In this document: in pieces, positions 52,538-61,228 of the stretch
Layout: each line of letters opens with the position of its first letter
Position numbering within the stretch: position 1 is the first letter of the stretch
Assembly (NCBI GenBank): GCA_963974715.1
Contig: CAXBDK010000006.1
Location: forward strand, 186,001-250,000
Source of the DNA: Sediminicola sp963974715
Lineage (GTDB): Bacteria; Bacteroidota; Bacteroidia; Flavobacteriales; Flavobacteriaceae
Reading direction: 5' to 3'
DNA: 64,000 nucleotides
Notes under the pieces: model-generated
Databases searched by the model: none
Told to the model about the DNA's origin: nothing
Seen by the model: the letters and a program-made list of their open reading frames with translations, nothing else
Made by a program: the position numbers and the translations under genes

Positions 52538-54031
52538 TTACATGGATGTACCCAAAATCCCATAAAATGCCTTGATCCCGTAGGCTATCTGGGCTATTTC
52601 AAGGTTTTCATTGGGGCTGTGCTGGTTATTGTCCGGATTTACCATTGGAACGATAAAAGCGGGTACTTTTAATTCATTAATGAACGGGGCCATGGGTACG
52701 GTACCCCCCATGATCCTAATACGCACTACTTCTTCCGAAAAGATCTCTGATAGGGTCTTTTCCAGGAACTGTCCGTACGGCTGTGAAAGATCGGTCCTGA
52801 AAGCATCGGTAACCCCGCTTTGCGTCAGGGTCACCAGCTTATCGTGTGCCAGACGTTCCTCTTTGGTAGGTACCCTGTCCAGTATATGGAAACCTTGTTT
52901 GCCTATATGTTTTTTTACCAAAGCGATCAAGTTATCGCCCTTGGTTTCGGGCACCAAGCGGATGTCAATTTCCGCGGTGGCACTCTCGGGCACGATGGTC
53001 CTGGCCTTTTCCCCTATCCATGCCGATCCCAGACCGCGGATGTTCAAGGATGGATATTGCAGTGATTCTTGGTAGAATCCGCCTACTTTGTCGGCCGTTT
53101 TTATCTGAAGGTCCTGTTTGATCTCGGTCTCGTTGTCCGGCACCTTTTTAAGTACTTCCATGGTGGCGGCATCCAGATCGATGCCATTATAGAAGCCATC
53201 TACTATCACTTTTCCATTGGGGTCCTTCATGCTGGAGAGCAATTGGGCCAACAGAAAGGCGGGATTTGGGGCATAATTTCCATAATGGCCGCTATGTTGC
53301 GCCTTCGCAGGTCCGTAGGTGGTAAGGGACATCGTGGTGATCCCCCTGCATCCGAAGACAAGGGTGGGATTACCGGAACTGTGCAAAGGTCCGTCATTAA
53401 TGATGAGGTAGTCGGACTTAAGGAGCTCGTTATACTGTTTGACCGCCTTTGCCAAGGGAACGCTGCCCCTTTCCTCCTCACTGTCCAGAATCACCTTAAT
53501 ATTATAGGGGATGGCCCTGTTCTCTTTTTTCAGGAGATCTATGGCATTCAGGAACATCACGATGGGCCCTTTATCATCTGAAGTAGATCTTCCGAACAAC
53601 CTCCAACTGTAATCGATATCGGCATTGAGTTCCTCAAAGGGAACTTCTTTCCATCCTTCTCCCTCAGGAGCCTTTAACACCACCTTATAAGGGTCGGCCT
53701 GATCCCATTTGGAAGCGTCCACCGATTGCCCATCGAAGTGCATATAGAAAAGAAGGGTCGGTTTTTGATCTTCCATGGGAAGGGCTGCAAAAAAAAGGGA
53801 CTCCCCCTCCGTGGGCAGCACGGAAGTGTTGAAGCCGCGTTCATTGAATTTGTTGGTCAACCATGTGAGATTGCGGTTGATATCGGCATGTTCCAGGGCG
53901 TCATTGGGAATCGATACAAAATCCCTTAGTTCATCAATGGAATGCCTTACCTGGGATTTGACAAGTGATTCCTCTTGGGCCGATATCAGAATCGGGGCCA
54001 ACAGGCACAGGGCAATAAGATTTTTTTTCAT
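52538..54031 (-). CDS. secreted M20-family peptidase
   Basis: A signal peptide (MKKNLIALCLLAPILISAQ) is followed by an M20 metallopeptidase of 497 residues in total. Zinc ligands and catalytic residues are in LFYMHFDGQ, GRSTSDDKGPIVM, LDSEEERGS and the C-terminal NNQHSPNENLEI. A dimerisation domain lies between about residues 210 and 360. Such dipeptidases or deacylases act on small peptides or N-acyl amino acids in the periplasm; the substrate is unknown. Confidence 0.9.
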   Translation of the reverse strand: MKKNLIALCLLAPILISAQEESLVKSQVRHSIDELRDFVSIPNDALEHADINRNLTWLTNKFNERGFNTSVLPTEGESLFFAALPMEDQKPTLLFYMHFDGQSVDASKWDQADPYKVVLKAPEGEGWKEVPFEELNADIDYSWRLFGRSTSDDKGPIVMFLNAIDLLKKENRAIPYNIKVILDSEEERGSVPLAKAVKQYNELLKSDYLIINDGPLHSSGNPTLVFGCRGITTMSLTTYGPAKAQHSGHYGNYAPNPAFLLAQLLSSMKDPNGKVIVDGFYNGIDLDAATMEVLKKVPDNETEIKQDLQIKTADKVGGFYQESLQYPSLNIRGLGSAWIGEKARTIVPESATAEIDIRLVPETKGDNLIALVKKHIGKQGFHILDRVPTKEERLAHDKLVTLTQSGVTDAFRTDLSQPYGQFLEKTLSEIFSEEVVRIRIMGGTVPMAPFINELKVPAFIVPMVNPDNNQHSPNENLEIAQIAYGIKAFYGILGTSM

Positions 54032-54159
54032 TTGGGAAGAAAGTGCTATTCGAGCACTAAATTTAGTGAAACGTTTTTAATGGAACCGTTTAAACTTTCT
54101 GAATGGGCGATAATTTTAGTGATTCGCACCTTTGGCCCTTAAAAATATCCAATTCGTCA

Positions 54160-54270
54160 TCAAAACTTACTGTACCTCTCCATCGATAATTCTGTATGTA
54201 AGGCCACCATATCGTCTGCGTTGCCCATGGTAGAAGCGGAAAATTTATGTATGGTCCCATGGCCCAGCAT
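54160..54270 (-). CDS. small ORF downstream of trpA
   Basis: A 36-residue ORF begins MLGHGTIHKFSASTMGNADD and ends in MVALHTELSMERYSKF. It starts 36 bases after the trpA stop, on the same strand. The composition looks protein-like, and a run of codons before the ATG is also open, so it may be a small protein or the remnant of a larger one. No family recognised. Confidence 0.35.
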   Translation of the reverse strand: MLGHGTIHKFSASTMGNADDMVALHTELSMERYSKF

Positions 54271-54306
54271 AGTCCCTTGGTTTTTTTTATGGAAAAGCAC
54301 AGGGCA

Positions 54307-55071
54307 TCAAGGCCTTATCGACCTTATGAAATTTGTGATACCACCCACCCCTTTGCGCTCCAGTTCCTTGATAAAGGCAGAACCGATGATCGCCCCTTGG
54401 GCAGTTTTGGTGGCCTGTTCAAAGGTTTCGGCATTATGGATCCCAAAACCAACGACCTGCGGGTTTTTAAGTCCCATGGCCGCAATTCGTTCAAAATAGG
54501 CCTCTTGGGCATTTCCGAACCCTTTCGAAGAACCGGTAACACTTGCAGAGCTTACCATGTAGATAAATCCGTTGGATGCCGCATCGATCTGTTGTACACG
54601 TTCATCGCTGGTCTGGGGGGTGATCAAAAATATATTGATAAGTCCATACCGTTGAAAGATATGGGCATATTTTTCTTGATAGACATCCAGGGGAAGATCG
54701 GGAAGGATCAAGCCATCGATACCGACTTCTGCGCACTTTTTGCAAAATGCTTCCACGCCGTACTGCAGGACAGGGTTAAAATAGCCCATCAGGATAAGGG
54801 GTATTGCCACGGTATCCCTAATATCCTTTAATTGCTCGAAAAGCAGGGCAGTTCCCATGCCATTTTTTAGGGCTTGGGTGGAACTTTCCTGAATGGTGGG
54901 ACCATCGGCAAGGGGATCGCTAAAGGGAAGCCCGATTTCGATCATGTCCACACCATTGGATTCCAGATCGCGGATAATTTTAACGGTATCTTCCAAGGCC
55001 GGAAATCCGGCCGTAAAATAGATGGAGAGCAATTTTTTGGGCTCCGCTAACTTTGTATGTATTCTGTTCAT
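54307..55071 (-). CDS. trpA: tryptophan synthase alpha subunit
   Basis: TrpA cleaves indole-3-glycerol phosphate to indole, which passes through a tunnel to TrpB. The catalytic Glu is in MIEIGLPFSDPLADGPTIQ and the catalytic Asp in DGLILPDLPLDVY. The length of 254 is a little short of E. coli TrpA. It is the last of seven trp genes, 44 bases after trpB. No clear intrinsic terminator follows. Confidence 0.96.
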   Translation of the reverse strand: MNRIHTKLAEPKKLLSIYFTAGFPALEDTVKIIRDLESNGVDMIEIGLPFSDPLADGPTIQESSTQALKNGMGTALLFEQLKDIRDTVAIPLILMGYFNPVLQYGVEAFCKKCAEVGIDGLILPDLPLDVYQEKYAHIFQRYGLINIFLITPQTSDERVQQIDAASNGFIYMVSSASVTGSSKGFGNAQEAYFERIAAMGLKNPQVVGFGIHNAETFEQATKTAQGAIIGSAFIKELERKGVGGITNFIRSIRP

Positions 55072-55115
55072 GATGTTAATTTATAAGTAAGGCCACTGAT
55101 GTGGCGGTCAGGGCA

Positions 55116-56303
55116 CTATGCCAATTTAAAGTAGTCGATATACGTGTCCAGATCCTTGTCCCCCCGCCCCGATAAATTGATCACCACTACATCCGTGGGC
55201 TTGAATTTCCTGGTTTCCAAGATGGCAAAGGCATGGGAAGATTCTATTGCCGGGATGATTCCTTCCAACTTGGAGAGTTGCAGGCCTGCCTTCATGGCTG
55301 CATCATCGGTGATGGCGATGAACTCGGCCCTTCCTGTTCGGTAAAGGTGGGCGTGCATGGGTCCTACCCCGGGATAATCCAATCCGGCGGATATGGAATA
55401 AGGTTCCGTGATCTGCCCGTCGAGGGTTTGCATCAAAAGTGTTTTGCAACCGTGGATGATCCCCTCTTTCCCCAATACCGAGGTAGCGGCGCTTTCTCCC
55501 GAGTCTATTCCCTTACCGGCCGCCTCAACGGCAATGATCCCCACCTCCGCCTGATGTAAAAAATGGTAAAAAGTCCCGGCGGCATTACTGCCCCCTCCGA
55601 TACAGGCCACTACAAAGTCCGGATTTTCCTTCCCTTCCTTTTCCTTTAACTGCCATTTTATTTCTTCGGAAATGATGGCCTGAAACCGGGTCACCATATC
55701 GGGATAGGGGTGTGGGCCAATGGCGGAGCCAATAATATAATGGGTATCCACCGGATTGTTGATCCAGTCCCTTATGGCCTCATTGGTGGCATCCTTTAGG
55801 GTCCTGCTTCCGGAAAGGGCCGGGCGTACCGTGGCCCCCAACATTTTCATTCGGGCCACATTTGGGGCCTGACGGCCAATATCCACCGCTCCCATATAAA
55901 CAATGCATTCCATTCCCATCAGGGCACAGACCGTTGCGGTCGCCACGCCGTGTTGACCAGCGCCGGTTTCCGCAATGATCCTGGTCTTGCCCAACCGCTT
56001 TGCCATCAAAATCTGCCCGATCGTATTATTTACCTTGTGCGCGCCGGTATGGTTGAGGTCCTCCCGTTTTAGGTAAATTTTGGTATTGTAACGTTCCGAT
56101 AACCGTTTGGCAAAATATAACGGGGAGGGACGTCCCACATAATCCTTCAATAACTGGTCGAATTCTTTCTTAAAGGCAGGTTCGGCCATTATTTTGAGGT
56201 AGTTTTGCCGTAAATTTTCCACATTGGGATAGAGCATCTCGGGAATATATGCCCCGCCAAATTCCCCGTAATATCCTTTTTCGTCTACATTGTATTGCTG
56301 CAT
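55116..56303 (-). CDS. trpB: tryptophan synthase beta subunit
   Basis: TrpB joins indole and serine with PLP. The PLP lysine is in LNHTGAHKVNNTIGQ, and GGGSNAAGTFYHFLH is the phosphate-binding loop. The 395-residue length and GRPSPLYFAKRLSE identify the TrpB1 class that works with TrpA. It follows trpF by 14 bases. Confidence 0.97.
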   Translation of the reverse strand: MQQYNVDEKGYYGEFGGAYIPEMLYPNVENLRQNYLKIMAEPAFKKEFDQLLKDYVGRPSPLYFAKRLSERYNTKIYLKREDLNHTGAHKVNNTIGQILMAKRLGKTRIIAETGAGQHGVATATVCALMGMECIVYMGAVDIGRQAPNVARMKMLGATVRPALSGSRTLKDATNEAIRDWINNPVDTHYIIGSAIGPHPYPDMVTRFQAIISEEIKWQLKEKEGKENPDFVVACIGGGSNAAGTFYHFLHQAEVGIIAVEAAGKGIDSGESAATSVLGKEGIIHGCKTLLMQTLDGQITEPYSISAGLDYPGVGPMHAHLYRTGRAEFIAITDDAAMKAGLQLSKLEGIIPAIESSHAFAILETRKFKPTDVVVINLSGRGDKDLDTYIDYFKLA

Positions 56304-56317
56304 GGGTATGGTATTGG

Positions 56318-57058
56318 TTATGCCTTGGGGGACCGGAATCCGCCACGGTGGTTCTTTATAAATGTTCTTAACGACTCAATATCCTTTAGCCCGGGCCGTT
56401 CTTCAAACTTACTGTTCACATCCAGGGCGTGACAGTGCAATGAAGCGGGACTGCTCAGGAACTTCTTTAATTTCACTTCATCTTCCGGACCGATCCCGCC
56501 GCTCAGAAAAAAGGGTTTGGATCCCTTGTACGATTCTAAAAGCTCCCAATCAAAACCATATCCGTTACCACCTGGCAAAGGTCCTTTGGTATCGAAAAGA
56601 TAAAAATCGCACACAGGCTCAAATTCGTTCAATATGGCCAGGTCAAAGTTCCTGTCCACCCCAAAGACCTTAATGATCTTTACGGTACTGTCCAAATTCC
56701 CGTTCCTTCTTTGTGCCAAGGTTTCCAAATGCCCTTTCAATAACCTACAAAACTGGCTACTTTCGGTGCCGTGCAATTGTACTGCATATAGGTCATGGCG
56801 TTCCACCAAATCCACAATTTCCGATATGGACGAATCCACGAATACGCCTACCTTTTTAATGGAAGGGGAAAGGACAGGAATATTTCCCTGATAAAAACGT
56901 TTGGAGGGGCCCCAGAAAATAAAACCCAAGTAGTCCGGTTCCAAGGCGGCCACTGCCTGGATGTTTTCCGGATATTTCATGCCACATACCTTTAACCGTA
57001 TTGAGTCGGTCCGTACTTCATGAATCCCGTCGGTATTTTTTTCGGAGGTGTTTTTCAT
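56318..57058 (-). CDS. trpF: phosphoribosylanthranilate isomerase
   Basis: TrpF isomerises phosphoribosylanthranilate in a TIM barrel. The first strand is RLKVCGMKYPENIQ, whose Cys is the general base; the general acid Asp is in DFYLFDTKGPLPGG. The 246-residue product has about 20 extra residues before RLKVCGM; the true start may be downstream. It is a separate gene rather than a trpC fusion. Confidence 0.93.
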   Translation of the reverse strand: MKNTSEKNTDGIHEVRTDSIRLKVCGMKYPENIQAVAALEPDYLGFIFWGPSKRFYQGNIPVLSPSIKKVGVFVDSSISEIVDLVERHDLYAVQLHGTESSQFCRLLKGHLETLAQRRNGNLDSTVKIIKVFGVDRNFDLAILNEFEPVCDFYLFDTKGPLPGGNGYGFDWELLESYKGSKPFFLSGGIGPEDEVKLKKFLSSPASLHCHALDVNSKFEERPGLKDIESLRTFIKNHRGGFRSPKA

Positions 57059-57066
57059 CTTCCGAC

Positions 57067-57849
57067 CTATAAAAGTTTACCGATAAAATCTTGGGCACTT
57101 TTTCCCGGATTCTCCGTTTTCATAAAATTTTCCCCTATTAGGAATCCTTTGTAACCATATTCCCTTAACTCTTTAATGGCTTCCGGGGTATCGATGCCGC
57201 TTTCGGAAACCTTTACAAAATCGGAAGGGATGAGTTGGGAAAGCTGCCTACTGATTTCCAAGCTTGTGGAAAAGGTTTTCAGGTCCCTATTGTTCACGCC
57301 CAGCATATCAATGCTTGGCATGATCGACCGTTCCAGTTCCGCTTGATCGTGTACCTCCAAGAGCACTTCCAACCCCAGGCTTTTTGCAAATTCTGAAAGG
57401 GATTTTATCTCTTCCCTTGTCAGGATGGCGGCGATCAGCAGGATCAAGTCCGCCCCGTAGGCCTTTGCTTCCAGTATCTGATATTCGTTTATGATAAATT
57501 CCTTCCGCAAAAGGGGCATTTTTACCACGGCCCTGGCCAAGAGGAGGTCATCCAGCGATCCGCCGAAATATTTCCCGTCCGTTAGTACCGACATCCCGCA
57601 GACCCCTGCATTTTCGTAGCCCAGGGCCACTTCAAAAACACTTAGGGAGTGGTTGATCACCGCTTTGGACGGGGAACGCCTCTTGTGCTCGGCTATGATT
57701 CCGGTACCGCTGTTCCTAAGGAGGCGGGAAAGGGATACGGTGGGTTTTTGGAAAAGTACGGACGCCTCCAATTGGGATATGGGAACCAATTGCTTCTTAA
57801 GGTCCATTTCCCGGTGTTTGTCGCGTACTATCTTATCCAATATGTTCAT
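57067..57849 (-). CDS. trpC: indole-3-glycerol phosphate synthase
   Basis: TrpC closes the indole ring. The TIM-barrel motifs are GIIAEHKRRSPSKAVIN (catalytic Lys), LLRKEFIINEYQILEAKAYG, and LGVNNRDLKTF. Length 260 is normal. Eight bases separate it from trpF. Confidence 0.96.
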   Translation of the reverse strand: MNILDKIVRDKHREMDLKKQLVPISQLEASVLFQKPTVSLSRLLRNSGTGIIAEHKRRSPSKAVINHSLSVFEVALGYENAGVCGMSVLTDGKYFGGSLDDLLLARAVVKMPLLRKEFIINEYQILEAKAYGADLILLIAAILTREEIKSLSEFAKSLGLEVLLEVHDQAELERSIMPSIDMLGVNNRDLKTFSTSLEISRQLSQLIPSDFVKVSESGIDTPEAIKELREYGYKGFLIGENFMKTENPGKSAQDFIGKLL

Positions 57850-57879
57850 CTTTTATGCTATTAAAGGCCGTTAATATGG

Positions 57880-58875
57880 TTATTGGGCGCTCAGTTGCTG
57901 TAATTTTTTCAAAGCCGCAAGTCCCTTTCCGGCCATTAGTGATTCCTGTGCCCTTTCAAAACCCGCACTTGGGGAGATGCCCAAAACAGTGGCGATGGCC
58001 ACTCCAGCGTTGGCGCAGACCACATTGTTCTGTGCGGTCGTCCCTTTTCCCTGTAAAACGTTCAAAAAAATCTGGGCAGATCCCTCTATGGTGTTGCCTC
58101 CCGCAATATCCGCCCGTTGAACCGTTTCCACGCCAAAATCGATGGGATTTAACATGGTTTCGGTTTGGTTTGAAATGGTTTTGGTGCTCCCGGTAAGGGA
58201 AATCTCATCATAGCCATCCAATGCATGCAATACCATAAAGTTTTTATCGGTCTTTTGATATAGGTACCCGTACATCCTTGCAAGTTCCAGATTGTACACC
58301 CCCACGATCTGGTTTTTGGGAAAGGCCGGGTTTACCATGGGGCCCAGTATGTTGAAAAATGTCTTTACCCCCAGTTCCCTTCTTATGGGAGCCACATTTT
58401 TCATTGCGGGATGGAACAGCGGTGCGTGCAGCACACAGATGCCACTGCTCTCCAAGCATTTTTCGAGAAAACCGGGATCGTTGCTGAACTTGATCCCCAA
58501 GAATTCCATGACATTGCTACTGCCACACGTGGACGAAACACCATAGTTGCCGTGTTTGGTGACATTCACCCCCGCTCCTGCCGTAACAAACGAGGCCAAG
58601 GTGGAAATGTTGAAGGTGTCCTTACCGTCCCCGCCCGTTCCACAGAGGTCGATCGGGTTATAGGCCGATAGGTCCACCGCAAGGCAAAGGTCCAACAAGG
58701 CGTCCCTAAACCCTTCCAGTTCCGCTATGGTAACACTGCGCATCATGTAAACCGTTAGAAATGCCGATATCTGGGACGGGTTGTATTCCCCTTTGGTAAT
58801 ATTGGCCAACACCTGTTTGGCATCCTCTTTGGACAGGACGTCATGGTTGATAAGTCTATTTAATATTTCTTTCAT
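57880..58875 (-). CDS. trpD: anthranilate phosphoribosyltransferase
   Basis: TrpD attaches PRPP-derived ribose phosphate to anthranilate. The motif CGTGGDGKDTFNIST holds the GTGGD PRPP-binding loop, and KHGNYGVSSTCGSSNVMEFLG follows. The ATG at 58875 (MKEILNRLINHDVL) gives 331 residues; upstream codons belong to the spacer with trpG. Confidence 0.96.
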   Translation of the reverse strand: MKEILNRLINHDVLSKEDAKQVLANITKGEYNPSQISAFLTVYMMRSVTIAELEGFRDALLDLCLAVDLSAYNPIDLCGTGGDGKDTFNISTLASFVTAGAGVNVTKHGNYGVSSTCGSSNVMEFLGIKFSNDPGFLEKCLESSGICVLHAPLFHPAMKNVAPIRRELGVKTFFNILGPMVNPAFPKNQIVGVYNLELARMYGYLYQKTDKNFMVLHALDGYDEISLTGSTKTISNQTETMLNPIDFGVETVQRADIAGGNTIEGSAQIFLNVLQGKGTTAQNNVVCANAGVAIATVLGISPSAGFERAQESLMAGKGLAALKKLQQLSAQ

Positions 58876-58898
58876 GAAGTGAATTTTTTTGCTGATAA

Positions 58899-58973
58899 GC
58901 CCGATTTTTCGGGCCGTTTCGTCCAATGGCCGCTTTGCTCGATATGCTTGGAAAATTCTCCCCTAAAGAGGGG
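58899..58973 (-). other. two hairpins in the trpG-trpD spacer
   Basis: The 99-base spacer is the widest in the operon after the leader. It holds GCCCGA-TTTT-TCGGGC (58899-58914) and CCCCT-AAAG-AGGGG (58960-58973). A T-poor tail makes full termination unlikely; they may slow 3' decay or set the ratio of trpEG to the distal genes. Confidence 0.45.
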
Positions 58974-58974
58974 A

Positions 58975-59544
58975 TTATTTTATATGGTCCAGCCAGTTTT
59001 TTAAAATGCTCTTGCCTGCTGGGGTCAGTACTGATTCTGGATGGAACTGTACCGCATATATATCGTACACCGTATGCCTGAGGGACATTATCTGTCCGTT
59101 CCCATCTATGGACGTCGCTTCCAGTTCAGCGGGCATTCGTGGATCCACTACCCACGAATGGTACCGTCCAACTTCCAAGGTGGTCGGCAATCCTTTAAAC
59201 AATAGATCGTCCTTGGTAACGGTTATAGGGGTGGCAATTCCATGGTACACCTTTTCGAGGTTAATGAGGGATCCCCCAAAGACCTCGGCGATGGCCTGTT
59301 GCCCCAGACAGACCCCAAAAATGGGTTTTGAAGGGGCATATTTTGCAATGATCGCCTTTAAAAGGCCTGCCTCGTCCGGTATGCCCGGCCCTGGTGAAAG
59401 TACGATACCATCAAATGGCTCCGCCTCTTCCAGATCCAACTGGTCGTTCCTTTTTACCGTTACCGTACAATCCAGGTCCTCTAGGTAATGCACCAGATTG
59501 TAGGTAAAGCTGTCGTAATTGTCTATTACAAGTATTTTTTTCAT
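58975..59544 (-). CDS. trpG: anthranilate synthase component II (glutamine amidotransferase)
   Basis: TrpG releases ammonia from glutamine for TrpE. The class I amidotransferase triad is visible: Cys in FGVCLGQQAIAEVFGG, and His/Glu in YAVQFHPESVLTPAG. LSPGPGIPDEAG is the oxyanion loop. Length 189. It starts 46 bases after trpE. Confidence 0.96.
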   Translation of the reverse strand: MKKILVIDNYDSFTYNLVHYLEDLDCTVTVKRNDQLDLEEAEPFDGIVLSPGPGIPDEAGLLKAIIAKYAPSKPIFGVCLGQQAIAEVFGGSLINLEKVYHGIATPITVTKDDLLFKGLPTTLEVGRYHSWVVDPRMPAELEATSIDGNGQIMSLRHTVYDIYAVQFHPESVLTPAGKSILKNWLDHIK

Positions 59545-59590
59545 CTGTAAGGTGCCAAATGCATCACTTGGCGGATTTCATTTTGGGTAT

Positions 59591-60988
59591 CTAGATCGTT
59601 TCGGCAATTTCCAAGGCCTTGGTAAGGGCGCCCAGTTTATTGTACGTTTCCTGCAATTCGTTTTCGGGATCGGAAGCCGCTACCAGTCCCGCTCCTGCCT
59701 GATAGTGCAATTGGTGGTTTTTGCTGAGAAAGGTCCGGATCATGATCGCATGGTTAAAATTTCCGGTAAAATCCATAAATCCAATGGCCCCACCATAATA
59801 GCCCCTATTGGTGCGTTCATACTTTTCAATGAGCTGCATTGCCATGTGTTTAGGTGCCCCGCTGAGCGTCCCGGCCGGAAAGGTATCCGCCACCACCTTC
59901 ATGGTGGGGGTGTCCTTTTTCTTTGTTCCGGTGACCTTCGAAACCAAATGGATTACATGGGAAAAGAACTGTACCTCCCTATAATTTTCCACCTGCACCG
60001 TATTGCCATGTCTACTAAGGTCATTTCTGGCGAGGTCCACCAGCATTACATGTTCGCTATTTTCTTTGTCGTCCCCCTTTAACTGTTTGGCAAGCAAGGC
60101 GTCCTTTTCATCATTGCCCGTCCTTTTAAAGGTCCCTGCAATGGGGTGGATTTCCGCCTTTCCCTCCTTTACGACCAATTGTGCCTCTGGGGAACTTCCA
60201 AAAATCTTGAAATCCCCATAATCAAAATAAAAAAGATAGGGCGAGGGGTTGATGGAACGGAGGGCCCTATAGACGTTGAACTCGTCGCCCTTAAAGGCTT
60301 GGGAGAACCGCCTGGACAGTACCAATTGAAAAACATCCCCACGCTGACAGTGTTTTTTTGCCAAGGCCACCTGTTCCCTGTATTCCCCGTCCGCCAAGTT
60401 TGATAAGGGTTCACCTTCCTTCGAAAAATTGTAGGTGGTGAAGTTCTTGGTATTCAGGATCTGTTCGATTTCCGGGATATTGTTTTCGGTTCGATGGCAG
60501 TGTGCAAAGATATAGGCCTCGTTCTTAAAGTGGTTAATGGCTATGATGTTCTGGTAGACCGCATAATAAATATCAGGAATTCGTACCCCATTTTCCTTTT
60601 GGGAGATCTTTACGTCCTCAAAGTACCGTACCGCATCATAGGCCATGTAGCCAAAAAGTCCGTTGTTGATGAATTTAAACCCATTGTCCGGCACGCTGAA
60701 AAGCTGACTGAAATTGTGGAGCACCATGGGAATATCGGTTTCCCCATCAATGGGGGCTTCCTCCAGTTTCCCATCGGGAAAACGCTGATATATTCTCCCG
60801 TCGTCTATTTTTATGGAGGCGATGGGATTGCAGCAGATATAGGAGAAGCTATTGTCGTTGGCATGGTAATCGCTACTTTCCAATAAAATGCTATTGGGAA
60901 ACCTGTCCCGTATCCGCAGGTAGACGCTTACCGGGGTAATGGTATCCGCCAGGATCTTTTTGTAATTGGACGTCAGCTTGTATTTCAT
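59591..60988 (-). CDS. trpE: anthranilate synthase component I
   Basis: TrpE makes anthranilate from chorismate. The 465-residue protein has the LLES motif (NSILLESSDY) that binds feedback tryptophan, and the chorismate-binding core (FQLVLSRRFSQ, PIAGTFKRTGNDEKDALLA, GAPKHMAMQLIEKYE, GYYGGAIGFMDFTGNFNHAI). The ATG at 60988 (MKYKLTSNYKKILADT) is preferred; a longer frame would overlap the attenuator hairpin at 61011-61042. Expression should be set by promoter plus attenuator at 61011-61162, and activity by feedback. Confidence 0.96.
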   Translation of the reverse strand: MKYKLTSNYKKILADTITPVSVYLRIRDRFPNSILLESSDYHANDNSFSYICCNPIASIKIDDGRIYQRFPDGKLEEAPIDGETDIPMVLHNFSQLFSVPDNGFKFINNGLFGYMAYDAVRYFEDVKISQKENGVRIPDIYYAVYQNIIAINHFKNEAYIFAHCHRTENNIPEIEQILNTKNFTTYNFSKEGEPLSNLADGEYREQVALAKKHCQRGDVFQLVLSRRFSQAFKGDEFNVYRALRSINPSPYLFYFDYGDFKIFGSSPEAQLVVKEGKAEIHPIAGTFKRTGNDEKDALLAKQLKGDDKENSEHVMLVDLARNDLSRHGNTVQVENYREVQFFSHVIHLVSKVTGTKKKDTPTMKVVADTFPAGTLSGAPKHMAMQLIEKYERTNRGYYGGAIGFMDFTGNFNHAIMIRTFLSKNHQLHYQAGAGLVAASDPENELQETYNKLGALTKALEIAETI

Positions 60989-61010
60989 TTCTGGATGCTT
61001 TTTGTTCGAT

Positions 61011-61042
61011 AAAAAAAAGGCTTGTCGTGATGACAAGCCTTT
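61011..61042 (-). terminator. trp attenuator terminator
   Basis: On the minus strand, stem AAAGGCTTGTC (61042-61032) and GACAAGCCTTT (61026-61016) enclose loop ATCAC, followed by T8. It sits between the trpL stop and the trpE ATG, where no promoter lies after it. Its loop and 3' arm contain TCACGACA (61030-61023), the exact complement of TGTCGTGA at the end of trpL (61078-61071). Confidence 0.88.
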
Positions 61043-61070
61043 GTATGGTTTTACTACAATGATGCTTTGC

Positions 61071-61127
61071 TCACGACATTTCCCGCAAGTTTTTCCACCA
61101 CCAAGTATTTATTTTTCCTGTGTTCAT
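61071..61127 (-). CDS. trpL: trp leader peptide
   Basis: An 18-codon ORF reads MNTGKINTWWWKNLREMS. Codons 9-11 (61103-61095) are three consecutive TGG, which would not be expected by chance in a short ORF exactly here. It starts six bases after the -7 element, so its mRNA has almost no 5' UTR. A ribosome stalled on the Trp codons leaves the last eight bases of the ORF free to pair with the terminator; a ribosome at the stop codon covers them. Confidence 0.88.
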   Translation of the reverse strand: MNTGKINTWWWKNLREMS

Positions 61128-61132
61128 TAAGT

Positions 61133-61162
61133 CAAAGATAGGAATGAAATTGAAATATACAA
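61133..61162 (-). promoter_or_regulatory. trp promoter
   Basis: TTG (61162-61160), a 19-base spacer and TATCTTTG (61140-61133) match the Bacteroidota consensus fully. The expected start site, about four to seven bases on, falls at or just before the trpL ATG. Confidence 0.85.
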
Positions 61163-61175
61163 ACCACTGTTGCAT

Positions 61176-61207
61176 AAAAAATAAAAAACCCCACAAAAGT
61201 GAGGTTT
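61176..61207 (-). terminator. terminator of the marR-nitroreductase-yceI operon
   Basis: On the minus strand stem AAACCTCAC/GTGGGGTTT (one G-U pair, loop of four T) runs into TTTATTTTTT. It separates yceI from the trp promoter 14 bases further on. Confidence 0.8.
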
Positions 61208-61228
61208 AAAACATTTTTATTGACAGAA

